Source: JBAYST01 sp041676005 | GTDB taxonomy: Bacteria; Bacillota_I; Bacilli_A; RFN20; CAG-826 | Assembly (NCBI GenBank): GCA_041676005.1 | Contig: JBAYST010000024.1 | Location: forward strand, 1 to 13,206 | DNA length: 13,206 bases | Direction of reading: 5' to 3' | Shown here: positions 12,867 to 13,206 of the stretch, piece by piece | How positions within the stretch are numbered: the first letter of the stretch is position 1 | Layout: each line of letters starts with the position of its first letter | Notes under the pieces: generated by a model | Databases searched by the model: none | Seen by the model: only the letters and a program-made list of their open reading frames with translations | Told to the model about the DNA's origin: nothing | Made by a program: the position numbers and the translations under genes

Positions 12867-13206
12867 TTAAGAATTCTTTTTCCGATCTAGTTGTTTTTTA
12901 TCAATGGATTCACCTTTTTCAAGAAGATCGTCGCTCAACACTTTGATTTTTCGATAATCGGCGATTGTCTTTTCAAGTGTTTGAGCATTCAAAGAAGTTT
13001 TGATGTCCAGTTTTATTTTTTTATTTCTTTCATCAAAAACTAAATATAGGTTATTGCCTTTGACGAGCAAAAACGTTTGAGAAGCATTTGCATCAGCGAT
13101 CTCACTTAAATGTTTAATAAAGCGTGTGGTTAAAATCGAATCCGCTAATTCACGATTAGAAGTATAAATTTTAAATCTCTGATCAAAATCATCATCTCCA
13201 GTTTCA
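12867..13206 (-). CDS. DUF3137-like protein, C-terminal part (runs off the right edge)
   Basis: The frame is open to the window edge and gives 112 residues. It starts ETGDDDFDQRFKIYTSNRELADSIL and ends QLDRKKNS. Features resembling DUF3137 C-termini are the FDQRFKIYTSN segment, a following region in which the TTRFIKHLSEIADAN helix would occupy the usual LTP..ME.L position, and the strand pair FLLVKGNNLYLVFDERN. DUF3137 proteins are usually N-terminal membrane-anchored proteins with a cytoplasmic C-terminal domain, of unknown function and common in Bacilli and Mollicutes. The anchor would lie to the right of the window. A TTG inside the frame at 13070 is not the real start. The assignment rests on pattern memory, so it is moderate. 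Confidence 0.68.
   Translation of the reverse strand, partial: ETGDDDFDQRFKIYTSNRELADSILTTRFIKHLSEIADANASQTFLLVKGNNLYLVFDERNKKIKLDIKTSLNAQTLEKTIADYRKIKVLSDDLLEKGESIDKKQLDRKKNS

Noticed and set aside
1..13206. Search for CRISPR arrays, insertion sequences, phage genes, toxin-antitoxin or defence modules
   Set aside because: No regularly spaced repeats, transposase motifs, phage structural genes or recognisable defence domains were seen on either strand.

Overview
The window is a low-G+C, strictly co-oriented stretch: every gene I can support lies on the minus strand, so transcription runs from high to low coordinates. It looks like a Mollicutes-related or uncultured Bacilli lineage (Erysipelotrichia/RF39/Izemoplasma-like; this is inference). 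The grounds are AT-rich genes, Firmicutes gene order at rimP-nusA-infB, a short-headed IF-2, a NusA with a long acidic tail, a BspA-type leucine-rich repeat protein, and DUF3137 and DUF2974 proteins. The standard code is in use: genes are open without in-frame TGA, Trp is TGG, and the 11 visible stops are 10 TAA and 1 TAG.

Layout in transcription order. (1) 13206-12867: C-terminal part of a DUF3137-like protein. (2) 12824-11249: a DUF2974 (Mbeg1-like) alpha/beta hydrolase coupled to a small multi-pass membrane protein. (3) 11056-10081: two overlapping genes for small two-helix membrane proteins that look like tandem paralogues of no family I recognise. (4) 9898-5838: malQ (4-alpha-glucanotransferase) overlapping a large ATPase-FtsX permease fusion whose ribosome binding site lies inside the malQ 3' end. 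(5) 5664-5591: tRNA-Thr(GGT) with its own consensus promoter. (6) 5251-3974: a four-helix membrane protein with a C-terminal BspA-type repeat domain and a strong terminator. (7) 3903-3217: ispD of the MEP isoprenoid pathway. (8) 3106-1: rimP-nusA-infB, the conserved ribosome-maturation, elongation and initiation operon, preceded by a hairpin leader that resembles the NusA-dependent attenuator of the Bacillus ylxS-nusA operon. The usual ylxR and ylxQ genes between nusA and infB are absent.

The most coherent non-gene signal concerns translation starts. Genes at the head of apparent transcription units (DUF2974 gene, the GTG-started membrane gene, malQ, the LRR gene, ispD) have a -10 box only 6-10 nt upstream of the start codon and no Shine-Dalgarno, so they should be leaderless. 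Most genes inside operons (nusA, infB, the ABC gene, the DUF2974 partner) have clear Shine-Dalgarno sequences. rimP also has one, placed after a real leader. This suggests a two-mode initiation layout. I found no CRISPR array, insertion sequence, prophage or defence system. The unfamiliar material is the paralogous membrane pair and the accessory membrane proteins.
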